Part shown: positions 34,145 to 43,301 of the stretch, in pieces
Layout of the letters: each line of letters starts with the position of its first letter
Numbering within the stretch: the first letter of the stretch is position 1
Notes under the pieces: model-generated
Seen by the model: the letters and a program-made list of their open reading frames with translations, nothing else
Database searches by the model: none
What the model was told of the DNA's origin: nothing
Translations under genes and position numbers: made by a program
DNA from: CAG-390 sp003523225
GTDB lineage: Bacteria; Bacillota; Clostridia; Oscillospirales; CAG-272
Length of the DNA stretch: 64,000 bases
Assembly: GCA_902461815.1 (NCBI GenBank)
Contig: CABPZE010000009.1
Span: forward strand, 7,765-71,764
Direction: 5' to 3'

Positions 34145-35071
34145 TCAGTCTATCAGCTTCTTTACGGCAAGAGCTGTCCAGCCGTTGTCCTCAAGTGAAC
34201 AGCTTACGTAAAGTCCGTTTGCTTCAAGCGCGTCGATAACGTCAGCGGCGCGTTCGTTGATTATTCCGGAAGCAAGCAGCGTGGATTCATCGTGCATGAA
34301 TGCACCGATATCCGGCGCCATCCGGATAATTATATCAGCCACGATATTGGCGCATATAACATCGTATTTTCCCGACTCGACACCTGCAAGCAGGTCGGAT
34401 CTTCCTACGGTAACATTCGCGCATCCATTTTCGGCGGCATTTTCTCCTGCGACCTCAACAGCCACGGGATCAATGTCATACGCGCGGCACTCGCCCGCGC
34501 CAAGCTTTGAAGCGCAGACTGCAAGAATACCGCTGCCGCAGCCCACATCAAGAACACTACAACCCGGAGTTACGCATTTTTCAAGCAGACCTATCACCAG
34601 CCGCGTGGTCTCGTGCGAACCTGTGCCGAAAGCCATTCCGGGGTCCATGCGGATAATTATTTCTCCGTCCTTCGGCTCATAGCTTTCCCACTTCGGTACT
34701 ATCACAATGCGCCCGATATGCAGCGGCTTGTAATACTGCCTCCATGCATTTGCAAAATCCTCTTCCTTTACGCCGGAAGTGCTGATCCTTCCCTCCACCG
34801 ACGCGGCGGCAAGACGCTCGCGGATAAATGCCAGCGTGCCTTCCACATCGCCGTCCTCAGGGATAAACACCGACACCGACGCCACGGTCTTGTCGGCGGA
34901 CAGAATCTTTTCATCCACAAGATCGCCGTAAACGCTTTTAAGGTCAAAATCACTGTAATCCTCTATCATCAGCCCCGGGTCAACAGCACTCATTATCGCA
35001 ACAGCGCTGTCAAGGCTACCCACCTTTACGGTGAGCTTTATTTCAGTCCAGCTGGAATATTCGTAGCTCAT
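34145..35071 (-). CDS. prmA: Ribosomal protein L11 methyltransferase PrmA
   Basis: 308 residues from ATG 35071, preceded by GGGAGCAGAT. N-terminal substrate-recognition domain, then a Rossmann methyltransferase: DPGMAFGTGSHETTR, SVLDVGCGSGILAV and DVICANIVADIIIRM. It trimethylates L11 lysines with S-adenosylmethionine. It follows dnaJ by 16 bases, the conserved Firmicute order hrcA-grpE-dnaK-dnaJ-prmA. Confidence 0.96.
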   Translation of the reverse strand: MSYEYSSWTEIKLTVKVGSLDSAVAIMSAVDPGLMIEDYSDFDLKSVYGDLVDEKILSADKTVASVSVFIPEDGDVEGTLAFIRERLAAASVEGRISTSGVKEEDFANAWRQYYKPLHIGRIVIVPKWESYEPKDGEIIIRMDPGMAFGTGSHETTRLVIGLLEKCVTPGCSVLDVGCGSGILAVCASKLGAGECRAYDIDPVAVEVAGENAAENGCANVTVGRSDLLAGVESGKYDVICANIVADIIIRMAPDIGAFMHDESTLLASGIINERAADVIDALEANGLYVSCSLEDNGWTALAVKKLID

Positions 35072-35087
35072 ATCTGCTCCCAAGAGG

Positions 35088-36251
35088 TTATTTGTTTTCT
35101 TTATTTTCCTTAAGCTCCTTAAGACGGTCTATAAGGCGCTTACGTTTGGGGTAGTCGGTCTCGCCGCAGCTGTTTGCAAAGGCGCGCATGCATTCCTTTT
35201 GCTTTTCATTAAGACTGCGCGGTATTTCTACATTGACGGTAAAGAACAGGTCTCCGCGGCGCGACGTATTGTTTACATAAGGAACGCCGCACTGCTTGAG
35301 CGAAAACTGCGTTCCCGGCTGCGTACCTTCCGGAATTTTGAATTTACGGCTGCCCTCAAGCGTCGGAACGTCAATTTCAGCTCCGAGCGTCGCTTCCGCA
35401 ACTGTCACGGGTACTTCGCAGTATATATTAACGCCGTCGCGCTCAAAGATAGCGTGGCGTTTGACGCGGACTTCAATAATAAGGTCGCCCGCCGAACCGC
35501 CGTTCTTGCCGTCGTTGCCCTGACCGCGTATCGCTACCCTTTCACCGTCGTTGATTCCGGCGGGGATAGAAACAGATATGGTCTTAGGCACTCTCATCTG
35601 ACCGCTTCCGCGACAGGTCGGGCACGTCTCCTTTATGACACGTCCGGTGCCACGGCAGGTCTCGCAGGTCGTTGTGGACTGAAACTGCATACCGCCCAGC
35701 CGCTGTGTTACACGTCTCTGACCGGTGCCCCCGCAGGCAGAACACGTCTCGACACTCGTTCCCTTTTTGGCTCCGCTGCCTCCGCATTCGGTGCATCTGG
35801 CTATGCGAGTGAAGCTAACGTCCCGCTTTACTCCGAAAACAGCCTCCTCGAAGGATATAGTTACAGATACCCCTATATCGTCGCCGCGAACCGGACCGTT
35901 TCTCCGCTGGGATGAGGAAGAGCCGAAGCCGCCCCCGAAGAAGGAGGAGAAAATATCCCCTATGTCTCCGAAATCGGCCGAGAATCCGCCAAAGCCGCCG
36001 TCTCCGCCGCCCATGCTGCCGTCAAAGGCTGCATGACCGTATCTGTCATATGCGGCGCGTTTGTCGGCGTCGGAAAGTACGGCGTACGCCTCGTTCACCT
36101 CTTTGAACTTCGCCTCGGCTTCCTTGTCTCCGGGGTGAAGGTCAGGGTGATACTGCTTAGCCATCTTCCTGTATGCCTTTTTTATTGTATCTTCATCAGC
36201 GCCGCGCTCGATGCCCAGCACCTCATAATAATCTCTTTTATTCTCTGCCAT
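35088..36251 (-). CDS. dnaJ: Chaperone protein DnaJ
   Basis: 387 residues. J-domain (residues 4-70) with the HPD motif in QYHPDLHPGDK, Gly/Phe-rich linker (GGFGGFSADFGDI), four zinc-binding CxxCxGxG repeats (CTECGGSG, CSACGGTG, CETCRGTG, CPTCRGSG) and the C-terminal client-binding domains. It stimulates DnaK ATPase. Full length and intact. Confidence 0.97.
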   Translation of the reverse strand: MAENKRDYYEVLGIERGADEDTIKKAYRKMAKQYHPDLHPGDKEAEAKFKEVNEAYAVLSDADKRAAYDRYGHAAFDGSMGGGDGGFGGFSADFGDIGDIFSSFFGGGFGSSSSQRRNGPVRGDDIGVSVTISFEEAVFGVKRDVSFTRIARCTECGGSGAKKGTSVETCSACGGTGQRRVTQRLGGMQFQSTTTCETCRGTGRVIKETCPTCRGSGQMRVPKTISVSIPAGINDGERVAIRGQGNDGKNGGSAGDLIIEVRVKRHAIFERDGVNIYCEVPVTVAEATLGAEIDVPTLEGSRKFKIPEGTQPGTQFSLKQCGVPYVNNTSRRGDLFFTVNVEIPRSLNEKQKECMRAFANSCGETDYPKRKRLIDRLKELKENKENK

Positions 36252-36304
36252 AGGTCAGCACCTTGAATTTCAAGTCATTAATTGATTTTCGAATATACGC
36301 TTTC

Positions 36305-36338
36305 TGGGCTGTCGGAAGCCACTGCTTCCGGCAGCCCA
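36305..36338. repeat. 15-bp stem-loop in the dnaK-dnaJ gap
   Basis: TGGGCTGTCGGAAGC and GCTTCCGGCAGCCCA, one mismatch, loop CACT. Part of the 260-base spacer between dnaK and dnaJ. May act as an RNA processing or stability element. Confidence 0.6.
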
Positions 36339-36454
36339 TCGGTTTAACGGTCCAAAACCGCGAAACCGGTATCAGTGAATTCCGGAGAAAGCAAGCCAAA
36401 AACGCACCTGTTCCGCGTGCGGGACTTGCCATGCCGCCGTTCACTGTATTGAAG

Positions 36455-36480
36455 GTGTGCCGCGCCGCGGCGCGGCACAC
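36455..36480. repeat. 26-base perfect GC palindrome after dnaK
   Basis: GTGTGCCGCGCCG and its exact complement with no spacer. It lies 31 bases beyond the dnaK stop on the minus strand. No T-run follows, so it looks more like a partial terminator or mRNA 3' stabiliser than a full stop. Confidence 0.65.
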
Positions 36481-36511
36481 AATAATTTACGTCAGCTCCG
36501 TCCGATCGGAA

Positions 36512-38353
36512 TTATTTTCCGCTCTTATCCTCGTAGTCGGCGTTATAATAAGTTCCGTTTCCGTCGTTCTGCGGTCCGTTGTTCTGACCCGCGTCGCCGC
36601 CCATGTCAGCTCCGGCAGCTCCAGCCTGAGCATAGAGCTTTTCGGAGAGCTTCGAGAAGGCTTTTTCAAGCGCCTCGGTATCGGACTTGATCTGCTCGGT
36701 AGTTCCGTCCTTGAGGGTGTTCTTCAGCGTTTCAATAGCCGCGCGAACGTCGGTCTTGTCGCTTTCGGGCAGCTTGTCGCCTATCTCCTCAAGGGTCTTT
36801 TCGCTCTGGAATACCAAATTTTCAGCCTGATTCTTTGTCTCAACGGCTTCCTTCTGCTTTCTGTCCTCCTCGGCAAATCTCTCGGCGTCCTTGACGGCGC
36901 GGTCGATATCCTCCTTGCTCATGTTGGTGGAGCTGGTGATGGTTATATGCTGCTCACGTCCTGTTCCCTTGTCCTTTGCAGAGACGTTGACTATACCGTT
37001 TGCATCAATATCAAAGGTTACTTCGATCTGAGGAACTCCGCGGGGAGCTGCGGGAATACCGTCAAGCGTGAATTTGCCCAGCGTGGTATTGCCGGACGCC
37101 ATCTCACGCTCGCCCTGAAGCACATGGATCTCAACAGAGGTCTGATTGTTTGCCGCTGTGGAGTAGATCTGGCTCTTCTTTACCGGTATTGTCGTGTTAC
37201 GGTCAATGATGCGGTTGAAAACGCCGCCCAGAGTCTCAATGCCGAGAGACAGCGGAGTTACGTCGAGCAGGAGCAGATCCTTTACGTCGCCGCCCAGAAC
37301 GCCTGCCTGTATGGCAGCGCCGATAGCAACGCACTCGTCGGGGTTGATGCCCTTGAAAGGCTCGGAACCCATGAACTTCTTGACGGCTTCCTGGACCGCA
37401 GGAATTCTCGTCGAGCCGCCGACCAGCAGGACCTTGTCAACATCGGAGGGCTTGAGTCCGGCATCGGAAAGCACCTGACGGGTGGGCTTCATCGTCGCAT
37501 CAACAAGATCGGCAGTAAGCTCGTTGAATTTCGCACGTGTAAGAGTGGTTTCAAAGTGTACGGGACCGCTTGCGGTAGCGGTAAGGAAAGGCAGGTTGAT
37601 GTTGGTGCTGGTCATGCCGGAAAGCTCGATCTTCGCCTTCTCAGCCGCTTCCTTGAGTCTCTGAAGCACCATCTTGTCGCCGCGAACGTCAATTCCGTGC
37701 TCTTTCTTGAAGCTGTCAGCCATCCAGTCGATAATGCGCTGGTCAAAGTCATCGCCGCCAAGGTGGTTGTTACCTGCTGTGGCAAGCACTTCGAACACGC
37801 CGTCGGAGATCTCAAGAAGCGAAACGTCGAATGTTCCGCCGCCAAGGTCAAATACCATGATCTTGCCGTCCTTTTCCTTGTCCACGCCGTAGGCAAGCGC
37901 GGCAGCCGTCGGCTCGTTGATTATACGCAGTACCTCAAGACCCGCGATCTTACCTGCGTCCTTAGTAGCCTGACGCTGAGCGTCGGTGAAGTACGCGGGA
38001 ACGGTGATTACCGCCTGGGTTATTGTCTGTCCCAGATATGCCTCCGCATCGGATTTCATCTTGCGGAGTATCATTGCGGATATTTCCTGAGGGGTGTAAT
38101 TTGTGCCGTCGATGTTCACCTTGTAATCCGAACCCATTTTACGCTTGATGCTGGATACGGTGTGGTCGGGGTTGGTGATAGCCTGACGCTTTGCAACCTG
38201 ACCTACAAGACGTTCACCGTTTTTGGTGAATGCAACCACTGAGGGCGTTGTGCGCGCTCCTTCGGGATTGGGGATAACTACCGGTTCGCCGCCTTCAAAT
38301 ACAGCGACGCATGAATTTGTTGTACCAAGGTCTATACCTATAATTTTTGACAT
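36512..38353 (-). CDS. dnaK: Hsp70 chaperone DnaK
   Basis: 613 residues. Nucleotide-binding domain with GIDLGTTNSCVAVFEGG, VITVPAYFTDAQRQATKDAG, IINEPTAAALAYG and DLGGGTFDVSLLEI; peptide-binding domain from about residue 365; helical lid and a Gly/Asp-rich tail. It lacks the insert present in Gram-negative DnaK, as expected for Firmicutes. ATP-driven folding with DnaJ and GrpE. Confidence 0.98.
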   Translation of the reverse strand: MSKIIGIDLGTTNSCVAVFEGGEPVVIPNPEGARTTPSVVAFTKNGERLVGQVAKRQAITNPDHTVSSIKRKMGSDYKVNIDGTNYTPQEISAMILRKMKSDAEAYLGQTITQAVITVPAYFTDAQRQATKDAGKIAGLEVLRIINEPTAAALAYGVDKEKDGKIMVFDLGGGTFDVSLLEISDGVFEVLATAGNNHLGGDDFDQRIIDWMADSFKKEHGIDVRGDKMVLQRLKEAAEKAKIELSGMTSTNINLPFLTATASGPVHFETTLTRAKFNELTADLVDATMKPTRQVLSDAGLKPSDVDKVLLVGGSTRIPAVQEAVKKFMGSEPFKGINPDECVAIGAAIQAGVLGGDVKDLLLLDVTPLSLGIETLGGVFNRIIDRNTTIPVKKSQIYSTAANNQTSVEIHVLQGEREMASGNTTLGKFTLDGIPAAPRGVPQIEVTFDIDANGIVNVSAKDKGTGREQHITITSSTNMSKEDIDRAVKDAERFAEEDRKQKEAVETKNQAENLVFQSEKTLEEIGDKLPESDKTDVRAAIETLKNTLKDGTTEQIKSDTEALEKAFSKLSEKLYAQAGAAGADMGGDAGQNNGPQNDGNGTYYNADYEDKSGK

Positions 38354-38422
38354 GATTGAATTCCTCCTGTATATGATACGTTTATTTTTTCAGATATGAT
38401 TATTGATCTATGCACCGATCAT

Positions 38423-39088
38423 TCAGTTTGCGACCTTTACGACCGCGTGCCTTATGACCTTATCACCTTTATGATATCCCTTTTGGAATACTTCGACTAT
38501 CTGACCCTCGCCAAGTCCGTCGTCCTCGACGTGCATCACTGCATTGTGAAGATTGGGGTCAAAGGTCTCGCCTTCAGCCTTTATTTCCTCAACACCCAGC
38601 TTTACAAGCGCCTCTTTGAAGCTCTTGACCGTCAGCGCCAGCCCGCCGGCGAGCGCCTCGGCGTCGGTGCAAGCGGCAGCCCTGTCAAGATTGTCAAGCA
38701 CCGGCAGCAGCGCGCCGATAGCATCGGAATACGCGTCGGAATAAATCCCTTCCTTTTCCTTTGCCGCGCGGCGTCGGAAGTTGTCGTACTCGGCAAGCAT
38801 CCTCAGATATTTGTCGTCACCCGCTTTTTTTGCCTCCTCGGAAGCGGCAAGCGCCTTTTCAAGCTCCGTCACCCGGGACTCGAGCTTTCTTATCTTCTTT
38901 TTGTCGGAGCGTGAGAGCTTTTCGTCGCCCGAGTCCTTTTCGTCCTTCTCGGGGACGTCGTTCGTGACGTCGACTTCCGAAGAAGGATTTTCGTTCGTTT
39001 CTTTTTCCGCAGTATCAGCCGCGGCAGTGTTGCCGTTATCGGTCTCTACGTCGGCTTCGTTCTGCTGCTTTATATCCTGATCAGTCAT
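38423..39088 (-). CDS. grpE: Nucleotide exchange factor GrpE
   Basis: 221 residues from the ATG at 39088, whose ribosome site GGAGG sits five bases upstream and overlaps the other in-frame ATG at 39100. An acidic, disordered N-terminus (about 60 residues) precedes the coiled coil and the beta domain (LAEYDNFRRRAAKEKEG, GVEEIKAEGETFDPNLHNAV). It releases ADP from DnaK. Confidence 0.96.
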   Translation of the reverse strand: MTDQDIKQQNEADVETDNGNTAAADTAEKETNENPSSEVDVTNDVPEKDEKDSGDEKLSRSDKKKIRKLESRVTELEKALAASEEAKKAGDDKYLRMLAEYDNFRRRAAKEKEGIYSDAYSDAIGALLPVLDNLDRAAACTDAEALAGGLALTVKSFKEALVKLGVEEIKAEGETFDPNLHNAVMHVEDDGLGEGQIVEVFQKGYHKGDKVIRHAVVKVAN

Positions 39089-39113
39089 TTTAACCTCCAT
39101 ATGATCCTAATTT

Positions 39114-40220
39114 CTAAGCTTGATCTTTATCCGGTCGGTCTCCCGGTGAAGCGGTGCCCCCGGTAAGCTCCGGCGTTCCGCCGCCGCTGTCCCCGCCGAT
39201 TATTTCTCCTATCATTCCGCAAAGCCGTTCAATGGTTTCAAGCACTCTGGCATAATCCATTCGCAAAGGTCCGAGAACTCCGATGACCCCTATCGTTTTG
39301 TCTCCGCGCTTTATCGGCTTGAAGACAAGTGAGGAATTGTTCATCACACGCACCGGAGATTCAGAGCCGATAACGACCGAAATGTCGTCGCTTTCCTCTG
39401 CCGAAACAAGCTCAAGGATCTCCTCCTTCTGCTCAAGCGTTCCAAGCAGATTCTTAAGCTCCTCCGGGTCGGAATAATCGGGGTACTGAAGCAGGTGGTT
39501 GATGCCCGAAAGCCTCAGCTCGCCGCTGTCAAGCTCTGTCATCGTCTCGTAGATGGTCTTTATTATCGGACTTATCAGCGCCGCGCCCGAACCCATAATA
39601 GCCTCAAGCCGCATCATCACCGGCAGATTGATCTCATTTGCCGCAAGACCGGCAACATTTTCGTTCAGCGCCGCTGTAAGCAGTGCCACGCTCTCGCGTG
39701 TCATCGGGAAGGTGAGCCTTATATGTTTTGAAGTCACCGAGCCGGTAGAGCTTATCATTATCAGTACAAAGCTGTATTCGTCAATATAAGCCGTTTCAAA
39801 GCGGTTTATCGTGACAGCCGTACATTTTGGCTTGGCGGCAATTCCGGTGTAATTGGTAAGCGCTGAGGCAAGCCGCGATGCTGTCAGAAGTATCTGATCG
39901 ACCTCGGCGGTCTTGCTTTTGAGCACCTGATTTATCTGCGCGATCTCTCCGGTCGTCATGGCGTAGTGCTCGATAAGCTGGTCAACGTAAAACCGGTAAC
40001 CCAGCTGTGACGGAACACGCCCCGCAGAGGTATGAGGCTGCTCAAGGTATCCCATCTCCTCAAGCTCCGCCATTTCATTGCGGATGGTCGCCGAGGAGCA
40101 TTTCATCCCGGGAAGCTGCTGAAGCGACTTTGATCCTACCGGATCTCCGTTTTCAATATACGACTCAACAACAGCCTTGAGTATTGACTTTTTGCGTCCG
40201 CTCAATCCGTCGCCGTACAT
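39114..40220 (-). CDS. hrcA: Heat-inducible repressor HrcA
   Basis: 368 residues. N-terminal winged helix (SSATIRNEMAELEEMGYLEQ, PHTSAGRVPSQLGYRFYVD) and the C-terminal GAF-like HrcA domain with VIGVLGPLRMDYARVLETI. It binds the CIRCE element 33 bases upstream and represses the operon until heat shock titrates GroE/DnaK. A Gly/Pro-rich tail of about 25 residues is added at the end. Confidence 0.97.
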   Translation of the reverse strand: MYGDGLSGRKKSILKAVVESYIENGDPVGSKSLQQLPGMKCSSATIRNEMAELEEMGYLEQPHTSAGRVPSQLGYRFYVDQLIEHYAMTTGEIAQINQVLKSKTAEVDQILLTASRLASALTNYTGIAAKPKCTAVTINRFETAYIDEYSFVLIMISSTGSVTSKHIRLTFPMTRESVALLTAALNENVAGLAANEINLPVMMRLEAIMGSGAALISPIIKTIYETMTELDSGELRLSGINHLLQYPDYSDPEELKNLLGTLEQKEEILELVSAEESDDISVVIGSESPVRVMNNSSLVFKPIKRGDKTIGVIGVLGPLRMDYARVLETIERLCGMIGEIIGGDSGGGTPELTGGTASPGDRPDKDQA

Positions 40221-40252
40221 TTTGCTTCACTCCTTCGGTTTGATTCGTTGTT

Positions 40253-40279
40253 TTAGCACTCTTACAAGTCCAGTGCTAA
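40253..40279. promoter_or_regulatory. CIRCE operator (HrcA binding site)
   Basis: TTAGCACTC-N9-CAGTGCTAA, one mismatch from the consensus TTAGCACTC-N9-GAGTGCTAA. A -10-like TATATT (minus strand, 40291-40296) precedes it. A lone half-site TTAGCACTT lies further upstream near 40359. Confidence 0.93.
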
Positions 40280-40376
40280 TCGACGCTAATAATATAGCAC
40301 GAAACGAGCTTTCATTTGTGCATTTCGGGTTTCTTTTTTGTTAATAAATTGTGAACTTTAGCACTTGACGTTTTTT

Positions 40377-40418
40377 TGTGATAAAAAGCAGCGGCAGCTG
40401 CACACAAGTGCAGCTGCC
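40377..40418 (-). terminator. Terminator of the amino-acid ABC operon
   Basis: Minus strand GGCAGCTGCAC-TTGT-GTGCAGCTGCC, 11 exact pairs, then GCTGCTTTTT. A second, weaker CATAACG/CGTTATG stem lies nearer the gene (about 40492-40521). Confidence 0.75.
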
Positions 40419-40529
40419 CAATGATCGGCAAGAAGCGGCAAAACGCCTCTGCCAAGATAATATTACCGAATTATATTCCGTGCGTGCCGCCATAACGGCA
40501 TAAGCGTTTGCATCGTTATGCGATAATGC

Positions 40530-41351
<822 letters not shown>

Positions 41352-41361
41352 GCCGTCCTCC

Positions 41362-42072
41362 TTATGTGCGGTCACTGCGGCGCATATACTTTTCAATTAT
41401 CTTGAACAGCAATGTTATCAGCAGCACCAGAATAATGTATATCAGAGCCATCGCAAGGTACGGCACAAGGTATTCGTAGTTGCTCGTACCGATTTCGGTA
41501 AAGACCTTGTAAAGGTCCACCGCCGCCACAAAGCTGGCGACCGAGGTGTCCTTTATCAGCGCAATGAATTCGTTGCCAAGCGTAGGCAGTATGTTCTTTA
41601 CAGCCTGCGGCACGATTATCTTCATCATTGTAGCAAAATAGCTCATGCCGAGCGCACGCCCCGCCTCCATCTGACCGTAATCGACGGACTGGATACCCGC
41701 GCGCATCATTTCGGAAACGTATGCGCCGCTGTTGAGTCCGAAAACAATAACGCAGGTGTTAAGAGAGCCGAGCTTTACTCCGATAAGAGGACAAATAACG
41801 TAGTACGCCAGCAACAGCTGAACGACAATAGGCGTTCCGCGAAAAAATCCCACATAAACCGAACAAATACCGTCGAGAATACGCGGCATCAGCTTGTATT
41901 TGGGCATTACCTTTACCGCCGCAATAACAGTGCCTATCAAGATTCCGATAAGCAGACCCGAAACGGCAATGATAAGCGTATTGGTAAGTCCCTCGGACAA
42001 AACTCTCTTGTACCCTTCGTTTACCCAGAAGGACTGCCAGAACTTTGCCCACTTTATTGACATATCACTCAT
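41362..42072 (-). CDS. Polar amino-acid ABC transporter permease
   Basis: 236 residues, five TM helices; HisM/GlnP family with the EAA loop AGRALGMSYFATMMKIIVPQ and the family start GLTNTLIIAVSGLLIG. The normal topology contrasts with the rearranged binding protein. It is separated from the binding-protein gene by a stem-loop, and from the ATPase by ten bases. Confidence 0.95.
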   Translation of the reverse strand: MSDMSIKWAKFWQSFWVNEGYKRVLSEGLTNTLIIAVSGLLIGILIGTVIAAVKVMPKYKLMPRILDGICSVYVGFFRGTPIVVQLLLAYYVICPLIGVKLGSLNTCVIVFGLNSGAYVSEMMRAGIQSVDYGQMEAGRALGMSYFATMMKIIVPQAVKNILPTLGNEFIALIKDTSVASFVAAVDLYKVFTEIGTSNYEYLVPYLAMALIYIILVLLITLLFKIIEKYMRRSDRT

Positions 42073-42091
42073 TCTGATCTCCGATCCGTAA

Positions 42092-42138
42092 AATTCCGGA
42101 GCCGCCCGTCACGCAAATGACGCGCAAGCTCCGGAATT
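42092..42138 (-). terminator. Stem-loop between binding-protein and permease genes
   Basis: AATTCCGGAGC pairs exactly with GCTCCGGAATT, with an inner GCGTCA/TGACG hairpin. Minus-strand sequence continues ATTTTACGG. Likely partial termination or mRNA protection, so that the binding protein is made in excess. Confidence 0.65.
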
Positions 42139-42149
42139 GATTTTATGGA

Positions 42150-43016
42150 TTATTTGCCGTTTACCGACTTTGCAATAGCGTTGGCGGGTGCGTTGTCAAG
42201 AATTACATAGTTGATCTCGCCGTTGAGCATCGCAGTGATCGCAAGCGCGGCATAATCGTATGCTTTCTTGGTTGCGGGCACGCCCTTGAAGCCGTAGCCG
42301 TCATCACCCTTGTCAAGGTCGCCGTCGATATAGGTTTCGCCTGTAGTACCGGCCTGGCAGCCGATCTTGCTGGAGGAGGTCAGCTTGTCAAGCACCGCGA
42401 CAACGTCGTCTGCGGTCTTGCAGGAATCAAAATCGGTGCATTCCTCGGGAACTATGAGTACCTGAGCTGCGTTGTAGTAGGAATCACTGAAGGTAACGAC
42501 TTCCTGCCTGCCGGGGGTGATGGTAAGGCCAGCCATTGCAATGTCGCAAATACCGGTCTGAACGGAGGTAACGACAGCTTCAAACTTCATATCCTGAATT
42601 ACAAGCTCTTTGCCGAGGTAGGCGGCAAGACCGGAGGCGATCTCAAGGTCGATACCGTAGAATTTACCGTCGGCGTCAACCATCTCAAAGGGTTCAAATC
42701 CGGTGCTGGTAGCAACAACAAGCTGATCCTTGGAGCTGTCAAGCGCGGCGGAGGTGATCTTCTCAGGTGTGCCGTTTCCGAAATATTTGTCGCAAATGGA
42801 GTCAAAGGTTCCGTCTGCCTTGATCTTTGCAAGATACTCGTTGACCTTGCCAAGCAGCTCGGCGTCTTCCTTGCTGACTGCAAATGCATAGGATTCTTCG
42901 GAAAGTGCAATATCAACGACCTTTACCTTGCCGCTTGACTTTCCGCATGAACCGAGAGTAAGTACTGCCGCAAAAAGCATGACCGCGGCAAGAATAACTG
43001 ACAATGTTTTTTTCAT
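42150..43016 (-). CDS. Amino-acid-binding lipoprotein, apparently circularly permuted
   Basis: 288 residues. Signal peptide with lipobox LGSC (lipidated Cys24). The family 3 binding fold is present, but in the wrong order. Residues 98-288 hold the usual beginning (LVVATSTGFEPFEMVDADGK, GIDLEIASGLAAYLGK, MAGLTITPGRQEVVTFSDSY) through ILDNAPANAIAKSVNGK, where the protein ends. The part that normally follows, ALSEESYAFAVSKEDAELL to ADGTFDSICDKYFG, is instead at residues 30-80, joined by a 17-residue linker. Both junctions fall at the same point (a Gly-Lys), so all parts are kept. The promoter is consensus and the permease and ATPase follow. Binding of a polar amino acid is expected. Confidence 0.92.
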   Translation of the reverse strand: MKKTLSVILAAVMLFAAVLTLGSCGKSSGKVKVVDIALSEESYAFAVSKEDAELLGKVNEYLAKIKADGTFDSICDKYFGNGTPEKITSAALDSSKDQLVVATSTGFEPFEMVDADGKFYGIDLEIASGLAAYLGKELVIQDMKFEAVVTSVQTGICDIAMAGLTITPGRQEVVTFSDSYYNAAQVLIVPEECTDFDSCKTADDVVAVLDKLTSSSKIGCQAGTTGETYIDGDLDKGDDGYGFKGVPATKKAYDYAALAITAMLNGEINYVILDNAPANAIAKSVNGK

Positions 43017-43074
43017 AATAACGTTTTCTCCTTAAATGCTGTATCCGTTGCGGATATTTGTTTTCGATGAACAT

Positions 43075-43103
43075 ATTATACTGCATAAATATGCACATGT
43101 CAA
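43075..43103 (-). promoter_or_regulatory. Consensus promoter of the amino-acid ABC operon
   Basis: Minus strand TTGACA (43098-43103), 17 bases, TATAAT (43075-43080), about 60 bases before the ATG. The leader holds a small TATCCG/CGGATA stem. Confidence 0.88.
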
Positions 43104-43252
43104 GGTATTTTCTGAATATTCTTTATTTTTGTTGCATATTTACGAATGCATATTCATTACACAGTGCTGTTTTGTGGGAAATATCTCTTTTTAAGCTCTT
43201 ACCGTTCCCCGGAGCAGCGTGCGCAAATGAATATTTAGTGTATATTCAATGC

Positions 43253-43288
43253 ATACAGTGAATTTTTCTGTGTAAAAATTCACTGTAT
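43253..43288. terminator. Stem-loop after uvrA
   Basis: ATACAGTGAATTTTT pairs with AAAAATTCACTGTAT across a 6-base loop. It starts 13 bases after the uvrA stop. The T-rich lower stem itself may drive termination. Confidence 0.7.
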
Positions 43289-43301
43289 CAAAGCGCGACG
43301 C

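Noticed and set aside
36263..38242. Long open frame of 659 codons on the plus strand opposite dnaK
   Set aside because: It is the antisense shadow of a GC-rich, strongly biased gene. No ribosome site, no recognisable domain, and dnaK is certain.
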